From the NCBI GenBank assembly GCA_003566935.1, contig PXBM01000094.1, forward strand, positions 1 to 15,159: a stretch of 15,159 bases of DNA, given 5' to 3'. This document shows positions 1 through 6,687 of the stretch, in pieces. A program made the translations under genes and the position numbers. A model generated the notes under the pieces. That model saw nothing but the letters and a program-made list of their open reading frames with translations. It was not told the DNA's origin and searched no databases. This DNA comes from Syntrophomonadaceae bacterium. Lineage in GTDB: Bacteria; Bacillota; Dethiobacteria; DTU022. Numbering within the stretch: position 1 is the first letter of the stretch; each line of letters opens with the position of its first letter.

Positions 1-6
1 ACAAAA

Positions 7-1161
7 CTAATCAAGTGCTTTATACAGACATTCCTGCACTTCTTCCAGGGTCAGTTTTTTGGGATTGTTGTCCATTAACCGTGTAACCTTCATTGATGCT
101 TCGGCTAATCCCGGAATATCTTCTTTTTTGACCCCGAGCTCGCTTAACTTCTGAGGTATGTCGATATCGCGGGACAGCGAAAGCACTGCTTTGCAGGCCA
201 GCTCAGCTTGTTCACGTAAAGAGAGCATTTCTGTGACTTCGCCCATGGCACGGGCAATATTGGCAAATTTTTGCATATCACCAATCAGGTTATATTCCAT
301 GATGTAAGGCAGAAGCAGGGCATTGGTAACACCATGACCTGTTCCAAATTTCCCGCCCAAAGGATAGGCGCAGGCATGAACTGCACCAACGCCAGCGTTG
401 GCGAGGGAAATTCCGGCGAAAACAGAACCCAGAGCCATCTTCTCCCTGGCATCTTTATCGCTGCCAAAAGCAACAGCACGCCTGAGACTGGCGCTTATCA
501 GTTCTATTGCTCTGAGGGCATAGAGGTCTGTCTGGATAGTAGCCTTAGGAGAAGTGTATGACTCGATGGCATGCGTAAGAGCATCCATTCCAGTTGCAGC
601 CGTAACGGCGGGCGGTACAGACAAGGTCAGTTCTGAATCGACAATGGCCACATCGGGAATAAGGTATTTGCTAACCACTCCTTTTTTTAACTTTTCCTTC
701 TGATCGGTGAAAATTGCATTTTTAGTAACTTCCGCACCGGTTCCTGATGTTGTAGGAATTAATACTTTTGGAATACCTGGTTTTGGAATAAGGTTAACGC
801 CGACATAATCTAAAATGCTGCTATCATTTGTAGCCAGAACCGAAACCCCTTTGGCAACATCAAGCGGACTGCCACCACCAAGACCGATAATCAGGTCGCA
901 CTTATTGCTATTAAATACTTCCAAGCAGTTTTCCAGATCCTTAACAGTCGGTTCGGGCTTTACATCAAGGTACTGGATTACTACTAGCCCGTTTGCTTTA
1001 ACCAGATCTGAAACCTTTTCAACAATTCCTGCAGATGCGACTCCTGAATCTGACACCAGAAAAACTTTACTAGCCCGGTGCTCCTTCAGTTCGTCACTAA
1101 GGTTAGTAATTGCACCCTGTCCGTAATAATTGACACCCGGCAGGCTAAAAGGATGAACCAT
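7..1161 (-). CDS. Iron-containing alcohol dehydrogenase (Fe-ADH family)
   Basis: This 384-residue protein is a cytoplasmic group III alcohol dehydrogenase, which interconverts aldehydes and alcohols with NAD(P)H. The N-terminal Rossmann-like half carries the nucleotide-binding GGGSPLD motif at about residues 95-101 and the PTTSGTGAE segment at about 136-144. The C-terminal helical half carries the expected metal ligands: D193 and H197 in GMDALTHAIE, H262 in VHACAYPLGG and H276 in GTGHG. They match the D-H-H-H spacing of FucO-type enzymes. Length is normal for the family. The ATG start is preceded by a GGGAGA-type ribosome binding site at rather long spacing. The gene lies 64 bp downstream of the AOR gene on the same strand with no terminator between, so co-transcription is likely. 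Its natural job is then probably reduction of aldehydes made by AOR, or the reverse; that pairing is inference. The exact substrate (butanol, 1,3-propanediol, lactaldehyde or other) cannot be told. Confidence 0.93.
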   Translation of the reverse strand: MVHPFSLPGVNYYGQGAITNLSDELKEHRASKVFLVSDSGVASAGIVEKVSDLVKANGLVVIQYLDVKPEPTVKDLENCLEVFNSNKCDLIIGLGGGSPLDVAKGVSVLATNDSSILDYVGVNLIPKPGIPKVLIPTTSGTGAEVTKNAIFTDQKEKLKKGVVSKYLIPDVAIVDSELTLSVPPAVTAATGMDALTHAIESYTSPKATIQTDLYALRAIELISASLRRAVAFGSDKDAREKMALGSVFAGISLANAGVGAVHACAYPLGGKFGTGHGVTNALLLPYIMEYNLIGDMQKFANIARAMGEVTEMLSLREQAELACKAVLSLSRDIDIPQKLSELGVKKEDIPGLAEASMKVTRLMDNNPKKLTLEEVQECLYKALD

Positions 1162-1225
1162 AAACAGATATCTCCCTTCATTGAAAAATCCTTTTTAATT
1201 TTTTATGTTACATTATTCTTCAGAT

Positions 1226-3097
1226 TTATTGAACCAGCCAGCCTAGACCTAACTCCTCCAGCTTGTTCCGGCTAACTCCTCCACTTTTATTCCACCCCGC
1301 CAAAGCATAATACTTTTCTACTGCATCATTAAGATCTTCTTCTTTGAGAGTGATCTTGCCCGCAAATGGCCCTTTGGCCAGGGGTCGGTAAAAGCTTTCT
1401 GATAGCTTATCCGCTTCCTGCTCAAGACCCTGCCTGCGGTTAAACTCCCGGGCCATGGCCATAGCCCTCTCCCCGGCTTTCATCAGCTCAAACCAGCTTG
1501 TTTTCCAGCCGGTTGCCGCAACGACCTGATCCAGCAAGAAATTTAATGGGATCAGGCTGCGGGCAACATAGCCAAAAACGCAAACTCCGAGTAAATCATA
1601 AACACTGTTTAAAACGCTGGTATAGTATATTAACCTCACTTTGGCCATTCCAGTATCTAATGGGTCAACTGCTTCAGTTAACCCCAGGCCCGCCATTTCT
1701 ATAACACCGAACCCATCTTCTGCTGCAAAGAAAGGATCATGCTGGGCAAACCAGTGATCGGCACCATTTATTGAAAGTGCGTACTGCAAACCCAGGCCGG
1801 TTTTCACACGCGGGTCATGCATTGGCGCTTCCTGCCCCTTTGATTCAACAAGATATTTCTTGCTTTCGGGGCCAAATTTCTCCGCTGCTTTTTTGCTACC
1901 CAGGGCCAGCAGGTCACCGATCCCTTCCCTCTTAATTATTTTTTCCACCAGGGGAATAAGGACATCTTTATTGCCGAATTTAAGCTCCATACCATCTGTG
2001 TCATCCGGCCCTATAATTCCTTCTTCAAAACACTTCATAGCAAAGGATATGGTCATACCCAGGGTTATGGTATCCAGGGTATTGCGGTTGCATATTTCAT
2101 TGACCTTGGCTACAACTTTGAGATCCCCGATACCGCAGTTTGAACCCAGTGCAGCCAGGGTTTCATATTCCGGACCACCATACATCTTATCTACAACAAT
2201 ATCATCTTCATTTACTTCCACCACGCGCTTACAGACCACCGGGCATGCATAACAGCCTTTCGGTTTCAAACTGTAATCTTCCGATGCCAGCTCTTCCGCC
2301 CCTTCAAATACGCCAAGTTCAAAGTTATTTGTCGGCAGCCCACCCTGGGCATTTACCGTCTTTATTCCGGCCGGCGTGCCGTGCTTATGAAGCATAGAGC
2401 TTAAGGGATGCTCCTTAACCTGGCCTGCAGTCCAGCGAAATATTTCTTTTAACCGTTCTTCATTTTTTGCTTTCAACTTACCGCTGCCCCGCACTGCAAT
2501 TGCCTTAAGGTTTTTGGATCCCATCACAGCTCCCAGACCGTTTCGGCCGTTAAAATGAGCCAGGTTGTTTACAATATTGGCATAAAGTACACCCTTTTCA
2601 CCTGCCGGTCCGATCTGCACCACCTGTGTTCCTTTATCCCCCAGCTCTTCCCTGAGCTTTTCCTGGACAGGGCCGGTTTCCGACCCCCAGAGGTGCCCGG
2701 CATCCTTAATTTCTACCTTATCGTCACGGATTAGAAGATAGACCGGAGCTTTGGAAGAACCGGTAATTACCAGGGCATCAAAACCGGCTTTCTTCAACTC
2801 AGGCCCCCAGTAACCGCCTGCTTCTGATTTACCAAGTGCACCGGTCAGTGGTGATTTACTTATGACGACATACCGGGGTACTGCCGGAGCCCTTAAACCT
2901 GTCAGTAAACCGGGGGCAAAGATGAGAGGGTTTTCCGGCTCCAGGGCATCAACATCATGCTTCGATTCTTTTAAGAGGTAATACAAGCCAATTCCATGCC
3001 CGCCCTGGTAACGGCGGTAAAAACTTTCCGGCTGCTCTTCAACCTTTACTTCACTGCTTGTTAAGTCAACTTTTAAAATCTTTCCGTTAAAGCTCAT
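1226..3097 (-). CDS. aor: Tungsten-dependent aldehyde:ferredoxin oxidoreductase
   Basis: The 623-residue protein belongs to the AOR family, cytoplasmic enzymes that oxidise aldehydes to carboxylic acids with ferredoxin, or run in reverse, using a tungsten bis-pterin cofactor and one [4Fe-4S] cluster. The cluster ligands are visible as C282, C285 and C289 in CYACPVVC, with the distal C506 in LLGVCVFGY. E310 in GPEYET and H448 in ADHWF lie where P. furiosus AOR has its two acidic/basic residues near the metal. Pterin-binding segments include the RNGLGAVMGSKN region near 185-196. An upstream in-frame ATG at 3157 would add 20 residues, but ATG 3097 gives the family start MSFNGKILKVDL and has an excellent GGAGGAGG site 6 nt upstream. 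That site lies inside the end of the MoaD/ThiS-like gene, whose stop is 2 nt away, which implies translational coupling. The substrate is unknown. Confidence 0.95.
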   Translation of the reverse strand: MSFNGKILKVDLTSSEVKVEEQPESFYRRYQGGHGIGLYYLLKESKHDVDALEPENPLIFAPGLLTGLRAPAVPRYVVISKSPLTGALGKSEAGGYWGPELKKAGFDALVITGSSKAPVYLLIRDDKVEIKDAGHLWGSETGPVQEKLREELGDKGTQVVQIGPAGEKGVLYANIVNNLAHFNGRNGLGAVMGSKNLKAIAVRGSGKLKAKNEERLKEIFRWTAGQVKEHPLSSMLHKHGTPAGIKTVNAQGGLPTNNFELGVFEGAEELASEDYSLKPKGCYACPVVCKRVVEVNEDDIVVDKMYGGPEYETLAALGSNCGIGDLKVVAKVNEICNRNTLDTITLGMTISFAMKCFEEGIIGPDDTDGMELKFGNKDVLIPLVEKIIKREGIGDLLALGSKKAAEKFGPESKKYLVESKGQEAPMHDPRVKTGLGLQYALSINGADHWFAQHDPFFAAEDGFGVIEMAGLGLTEAVDPLDTGMAKVRLIYYTSVLNSVYDLLGVCVFGYVARSLIPLNFLLDQVVAATGWKTSWFELMKAGERAMAMAREFNRRQGLEQEADKLSESFYRPLAKGPFAGKITLKEEDLNDAVEKYYALAGWNKSGGVSRNKLEELGLGWLVQ

Positions 3098-3099
3098 TT

Positions 3100-3330
3100 T
3101 CAGCCTCCTCCAAAGATGGGATATAATTCTACAGTAACTCCATCGTGCAAAGGGCAATCCAAATCGCTTACCTGGCCATCAACCATGGCCAGTCCAATAT
3201 GACCAGGTTGCAGTCCGCATTGCTCGAGAATAGCCCTGATAGTTAAGTCAGGTTCATAGGTTAACTCAACCTGATCGGGTTCACCGGGCACATATTCACT
3301 TAGAATACTTTTAAATAGAACTGTAATCAT
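3100..3330 (-). CDS. MoaD/ThiS-family ubiquitin-like sulfur carrier
   Basis: This 76-residue protein has the beta-grasp pattern of MoaD/ThiS sulfur carriers. It ends in Gly-Gly-Gly, the tail that is adenylated and thiocarboxylated by a MoeB/ThiF-type E1 enzyme and then donates sulfur, for example to the dithiolene of molybdopterin or tungstopterin. No E1 enzyme is in the window. It sits immediately upstream of AOR with a 2-nt gap, and such MoaD-like genes commonly accompany tungsten AORs, so a role in AOR cofactor assembly is likely (inference). The start is ATG 3330, giving MITVLFKS. A GTG codon directly before it at 3333 is in frame, but the AAAGGA site fits ATG better, with 6 nt of spacing against 3. 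ThiS for thiamine synthesis is an alternative, but no thiamine gene is nearby. Confidence 0.85.
   Translation of the reverse strand: MITVLFKSILSEYVPGEPDQVELTYEPDLTIRAILEQCGLQPGHIGLAMVDGQVSDLDCPLHDGVTVELYPIFGGG
3103..3111 (-). promoter_or_regulatory. Ribosome binding site of aor inside the MoaD-like Gly tail
   Basis: Read on the minus strand, GGAGGAGGC encodes the last three glycines of the MoaD/ThiS-like protein and is followed by its TGA stop. The same bases are a near-perfect Shine-Dalgarno sequence 6 nt before the aor ATG. This fixes the aor start at 3097 and suggests coupled translation of the two genes. Confidence 0.85.
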
Positions 3331-3396
3331 CACTAATCCTTTTGTATGTAAGAACTACTTGATTTGCTTTTTTATACTTCAATTGTCAATCAAAGA

Positions 3397-3420
3397 TTCC
3401 TGCAAACGTTCCTGCAAACA
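3397..3420. repeat. Tandem 12-bp direct repeat in divergent control region
   Basis: Two adjacent 12-bp units, TTCCTGCAAACG and TTCCTGCAAACA, differ only in the last base. They lie between the divergent MoaD/AOR operon and the serine hydrolase gene, 15 bp upstream of the -35 box of the latter. A 9-bp match (CCTGCAAAC) recurs at 14636-14644 upstream of cdaA. The repeat could be a regulator binding site, but two units are weak evidence. Confidence 0.5.
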
Positions 3421-3434
3421 TGTCAGAGCATAGC

Positions 3435-3463
3435 TTGACCAGCACTAATCTATCTTATATACT
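3435..3463 (+). promoter_or_regulatory. Sigma-A promoter for the serine hydrolase gene
   Basis: TTGACC at 3435-3440 and TATACT at 3458-3463 are separated by exactly 17 bp, each differing from the consensus by one base. Transcription should begin near 3470, leaving a leader of about 30 nt that holds the AGGGGGT ribosome binding site before the TTG start at 3499. On the opposite strand I see no equally convincing promoter for the MoaD-AOR operon. A TTGACA is present at about 3384-3389 (read on the minus strand) but has no good -10 partner. Confidence 0.75.
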
Positions 3464-3498
3464 TATTCAGTATTATACTCCACAGGGGGTAGATTATA

Positions 3499-4980
3499 TT
3501 GAAAAAACCCATCATCCTGGCTGTCATAATAGTGGCACTTCTTTCTTTTTTTTCAGTAGTGCCTTCTGCGGTTGAAGCTAACCTTGAAATAGATAATGAA
3601 AGTATAGATACTTTTATCAAAGAAGAAATGAGGACTTCACGCATTCCCGGCCTGGCCCTGGGCATTGTCAAAAACGGTGAAATTGCCTACCTGAAAAGTT
3701 ACGGTCATGCAGGAAATGGCAGAAATTTAACTCCACAAACCCCCTTCCTGATTGGTTCTTTAAGTAAATCTTTTACAGCTGTCGCAACCATGCAGCTCGC
3801 TGAAGCGGACCTGCTAAACCTTGATGCCCCCGTCCGGGAATACCTGCCCTGGTTTGAAATGGCCGGGGATTATGATGTTTCTACGATGACCGTGCGGCAC
3901 CTGCTGGTCCAAACCAGCGGTATCCCGTGGGAAGCCGGGTTGTCGACCCTGGCCGATGACAGCTCCTTAGCCCTGGAAGAAGAGATCAGGGCCTTAAAAG
4001 ATATTGCCCTGGCCCATCCACCCGGTGAGCAATACATTTATTCAAACACAAATTATAATATTTTAGGGCTGATCATAGAAAAGGTTTCAGAGCAAGGTTA
4101 TATGGCTCATGTTGAAAATGATATTTTTAAGCCCCTTGAAATGCAGGATAGCTATCTGAGTAAAAATGATGGCATTGACGGTGGGATGTCTGAAGGTCAC
4201 CTGAAGTGGTTTAGCTTCCCCGTTGCAACAGATATCCAATACCTGGACAATTCTCTGGCCGCTGGATTCATTATTTCCAGCGCCGAGGATATGAGTCGCT
4301 ACCTGCTAATGCACCTGGGAGAAGGCAGCTATAATCAGTCAATAATTTTAAGTAAAGCCGGCGCGGCAGAACTTCATACACCCGGAAAGGTAGCAGATGG
4401 TGAAAGCGAATATGCCATGGGCCTTGTGGTCAGGGAAGTTGAAGGTGCCAGCTTGGTCATGCATGATGGAGCTACCCAGGGTTTTAATTCCGGCATGATT
4501 TTCTCTCCCAAAGATCAGTGGGGTGTCGTTGTCCTGACCAACTTTGCCGGTCAACTTGAATTGCCAGCCATGGGCATTGCCTTGGGTGTTGCCGATATCA
4601 TGCAGGGCATCAGCCCTGAAACGGATTCACGCACCAGGAAAATGGTCTACCTGGGTCTGCTCACGTTGATGATCATCCTGATTGCTTTTACAATAAGATC
4701 AATTATTTTGCTACCCAAAAAATGGGCCGTTAACATAAAGGAAAACCGCCCGCGGGGATTTTTCCCGGTTATCGGGCGGATTGTGCTTCCTGCCGGGTTG
4801 GAATTGCTTGTTGCTTACCTTATATTTATATTTATTCCCGCTGGCGCCGGTTTTTCTGTATGGAGCCTTTTTACGCTCTTTCACCCGGATTTAGTATACA
4901 GCCTTCTATTACTGGCTGCCCTGCTGCTAATCAAAGCATTGTGGCGTATTTACCTGCTCTTTAGAATTCGCAGTAATTAA
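3499..4980 (+). CDS. Secreted serine hydrolase (beta-lactamase/S12 type) with C-terminal membrane domain
   Basis: This 493-residue protein has an N-terminal signal peptide or anchor (residues 1-27, a KK pair then a long hydrophobic stretch ending in AVEA). A penicillin-binding-protein-like serine hydrolase domain follows at about 30-370. Active-site motifs are S87-L-S-K90 (SxxK, nucleophile and general base), Y181-S-N183 (YxN) and H322-D-G324 in place of KTG, as in class C-like esterases and D-aminopeptidases. Three hydrophobic segments follow at about 383-405, 426-449 and 463-488, so the catalytic domain probably lies outside the cell, tethered to the membrane. The start is TTG, supported by the AGGGGGT site 8 nt upstream and the promoter at 3435-3463. 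The substrate could be peptidoglycan peptides, D-amino acid peptides or esters; the sequence does not decide. A true antibiotic beta-lactamase is unlikely given the membrane domain and HDG box. The last 20 bp overlap the end of asnS on the other strand. Confidence 0.88.
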   Translation: MKKPIILAVIIVALLSFFSVVPSAVEANLEIDNESIDTFIKEEMRTSRIPGLALGIVKNGEIAYLKSYGHAGNGRNLTPQTPFLIGSLSKSFTAVATMQLAEADLLNLDAPVREYLPWFEMAGDYDVSTMTVRHLLVQTSGIPWEAGLSTLADDSSLALEEEIRALKDIALAHPPGEQYIYSNTNYNILGLIIEKVSEQGYMAHVENDIFKPLEMQDSYLSKNDGIDGGMSEGHLKWFSFPVATDIQYLDNSLAAGFIISSAEDMSRYLLMHLGEGSYNQSIILSKAGAAELHTPGKVADGESEYAMGLVVREVEGASLVMHDGATQGFNSGMIFSPKDQWGVVVLTNFAGQLELPAMGIALGVADIMQGISPETDSRTRKMVYLGLLTLMIILIAFTIRSIILLPKKWAVNIKENRPRGFFPVIGRIVLPAGLELLVAYLIFIFIPAGAGFSVWSLFTLFHPDLVYSLLLLAALLLIKALWRIYLLFRIRSN

Positions 4981-6355
4981 CCGTACGGGGGAAGGGTATT
5001 ACATCCCTGATATTGCTGACACCGGTAAAATACATGATTGCCCTTTCAAAGCCCAGCCCAAAGCCGGCATGCCTGACCCCGCCATATTTACGAAGGTCAA
5101 GGTACCACTGTAATTCGGAAGGTTTAATATTAAAGTCAGCCATCCTGGCCAGCAGCATATCTTCTCTTTCCTCACGCTGGCTGCCACCGATTATTTCTCC
5201 CACCCCGGGAACTAAAAGGTCCATTGCGGCAACTGTTTTCTGATCATCGTTTACCCGCATGTAAAAAGCCTTGATTTCTTTGGGGTAATCTTTAACAAAA
5301 ACCGGTTTGTGATAAACTTTTTCAGTCAGGTAACGTTCGTGCTCGGTTTGCAGGTCTTTCCCCCCCTCAACGGGATATTCAAACTTTCCTTTCGCCTTTT
5401 CCAGGGCTTCTATTGCTTCTGTATAACTAATGCGAACAAATTCTGCTTTAGCAATTTTTTCCAAACGCTCCTGTAAGCCTTTATCAACAAACTGGTTAAA
5501 GAAAGACATCTCTGTTTCAGCTTGAACAAGGAGGTAGTTGATCAGGTATTTTACCATTTCTTCCGCCAGGTCCATATTGTCATTAAGATCGGCAAAAGCA
5601 ATTTCCGGTTCAATCATCCAGAATTCAGCTGCGTGACGGGGAGTATTAGAATTTTCTGCCCTGAATGTCGGCCCGAAGGTATACACTTCTTTAAAAGCAA
5701 GGGCATAAGCCTCTGCTTCAAGCTGCCCACTGACAGTCAGGTTTGTCTTTTTGCCGAAAAAGTCCTGGCTGTAATCAACTCCGCCCTCACCTGTCAGGGG
5801 TGGATTCTTTGGATCAAGGGTTGTAACCCTAAACAGTTCACCGGCTCCCTCGGCATCATTGGCGGTAATGATCGGGGAATGAAGATATATAAATCCTTTT
5901 TCCTGGAAAAACCGGTGAATGGCAAAAGCGAGCATTGAACGAACCCTGAATACAGCGTTAAAAAGATTAGTCCTCGGCCGCAGGTGAGCAACTTCTCTTA
6001 AAAATTCTCTGCTGTGCCGCTTTGGTTGAATCGGATAATCCTCCGGTGAGGCTCCTTCCAACTCAACCCGGCTTGCTTTTATTTCAAAAGGCTGCCTTGC
6101 CTCAGGTGTAAGAACAAGGGTGCCGCTAACGTTTATAGCAGAACCGACTCCCATCCTGGCCACTTGATCATAATTAGATATTATGTCTTTTTCATAAACA
6201 ATCTGCAGGGTATTAAAATGAGTCCCGTCGTTCAGGGCAATAAAGCCAAAAACTTTCTGGTCACGGTTATTCCTGATCCAGCCATTAACGGTAACCTCTT
6301 GATCGGCAAACTTTTCTGCATCTGCAACAATTTGCCTGACTGTTACTTTTTCCAT
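4961..6355 (-). CDS. asnS: Asparaginyl-tRNA synthetase
   Basis: This cytoplasmic class IIb aminoacyl-tRNA synthetase charges tRNA-Asn with asparagine using ATP. An N-terminal OB-fold anticodon-binding domain (about 1-105, with VTVNGWIRNNRD) leads into the class II catalytic core. Motif 2 is at about 231-251, containing FRAEN and RHAAEFWMIEPE. Motif 3 is at about 431-438 (GFGLGFER). The protein ends in the conserved DVIPFPRT segment. The 464-residue length matches the usual 466. An in-frame ATG at 6445 would add 30 hydrophobic residues unlike the family. ATG 6355 has an AGGGGGAG site close upstream and gives the normal start MEKVTVRQI. RHAAEFWMIEPE and the OB-fold type separate it from archaeal-type AspRS. 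No T-box leader consensus (such as AGGGTGGNACCGCG) is seen upstream. It converges with the serine hydrolase gene with a 20-bp overlap. Confidence 0.96.
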   Translation of the reverse strand: MEKVTVRQIVADAEKFADQEVTVNGWIRNNRDQKVFGFIALNDGTHFNTLQIVYEKDIISNYDQVARMGVGSAINVSGTLVLTPEARQPFEIKASRVELEGASPEDYPIQPKRHSREFLREVAHLRPRTNLFNAVFRVRSMLAFAIHRFFQEKGFIYLHSPIITANDAEGAGELFRVTTLDPKNPPLTGEGGVDYSQDFFGKKTNLTVSGQLEAEAYALAFKEVYTFGPTFRAENSNTPRHAAEFWMIEPEIAFADLNDNMDLAEEMVKYLINYLLVQAETEMSFFNQFVDKGLQERLEKIAKAEFVRISYTEAIEALEKAKGKFEYPVEGGKDLQTEHERYLTEKVYHKPVFVKDYPKEIKAFYMRVNDDQKTVAAMDLLVPGVGEIIGGSQREEREDMLLARMADFNIKPSELQWYLDLRKYGGVRHAGFGLGFERAIMYFTGVSNIRDVIPFPRTVNYCEF

Positions 6356-6386
6356 TTTTCTCCCCCTTTGTTGAATATACATTCTT

Positions 6387-6415
6387 AGTATATCGGAAAG
6401 AAACAATCCTGAAAA
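6387..6415 (-). promoter_or_regulatory. Possible asnS promoter
   Basis: On the minus strand TATACT (plus positions 6387-6392) lies 17 bp downstream of TTTTCA (6410-6415). The -10 box is good and the -35 box poor. Transcription would start near 6380, about 25 nt before the asnS start codon. Confidence 0.35.
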
Positions 6416-6491
6416 GAAGTACAGTAAAACGGTTCGTTTCGACATCTTAGTTTAATTTACCTCCAAGTATCCAGCCTGCTCAAAAAACTTT

Positions 6492-6547
6492 AGCAAGCGT
6501 AAAGTGCAGGCATGGAACTGCCGGTGAAGCTCAAACGGTGCAATTCT
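6492..6547. repeat. Dispersed intergenic repeat, copy A
   Basis: This stretch aligns with 11513-11567. By hand count 34 of the first 40 aligned positions match without a gap, with TAAAGTGCAGG and AACTGCCGGT fully conserved; similarity then fades after a one-base gap. Read on the minus strand it lies upstream of asnS, 146 nt from the start codon to the conserved AAAGTGCAGG block. Its edge takes part in an inverted repeat: GCCTGCT at 6474-6480 against AGCAAGC at 6492-6498, one mismatch that would be a G-U pair in minus-strand RNA. Internal GCAG and CTGC could form a short stem in both copies. Function is unknown; it may be an RNA element, a protein site or a remnant of a small mobile element. 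Confidence 0.7.
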
Positions 6548-6687
6548 AGCCTTAACATTCAGCGAGCGCAGTTTTCTTTGGCAATCTGGACAACTACAAA
6601 ACAATAAAAGGATCTATTAATAAAAGAGCGAATTTTTTAAGAATCCTGCGAATAATAGTTACAAAATATTAGAGAAAGGATGATCAT

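Larger units (their letters stand above)
6356..6687. other. 332-bp divergent intergenic region between asnS and the M29 peptidase gene
   Basis: No convincing gene is found here. It holds the asnS ribosome binding site and a possible asnS promoter on the minus strand, a copy of a dispersed repeat (6492-6547) with an adjacent inverted repeat, and the AAAGGA ribosome binding site of the peptidase gene just before 6688. The stretch at about 6598-6675 is AT-rich. I see no clear -35/-10 pair for the plus-strand gene, although one is expected. Confidence 0.7.

Noticed and set aside
3499..4980. Antibiotic-resistance beta-lactamase
   Set aside because: The HDG box instead of KTG, the C-terminal membrane helices and the lack of a mobile context fit an esterase or peptidase better.
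6356..6445. N-terminal extension of asnS from an upstream ATG at 6445
   Set aside because: The added 30 residues are hydrophobic and foreign to AsnRS, the nearest GGAGG is 14 nt away, and a strong site precedes ATG 6355.
6492..6547. Integron attC site
   Set aside because: Copy B contains a GTTTAAC on the minus strand that fits the RYYYAAC core, but copy A does not and no partner core, cassette or integrase is present.
6445..6687. T-box leader upstream of asnS
   Set aside because: T-boxes are common before synthetase genes in Firmicutes, but I find no AGGGTGGNACCGCG-like antiterminator core or terminator hairpin here.
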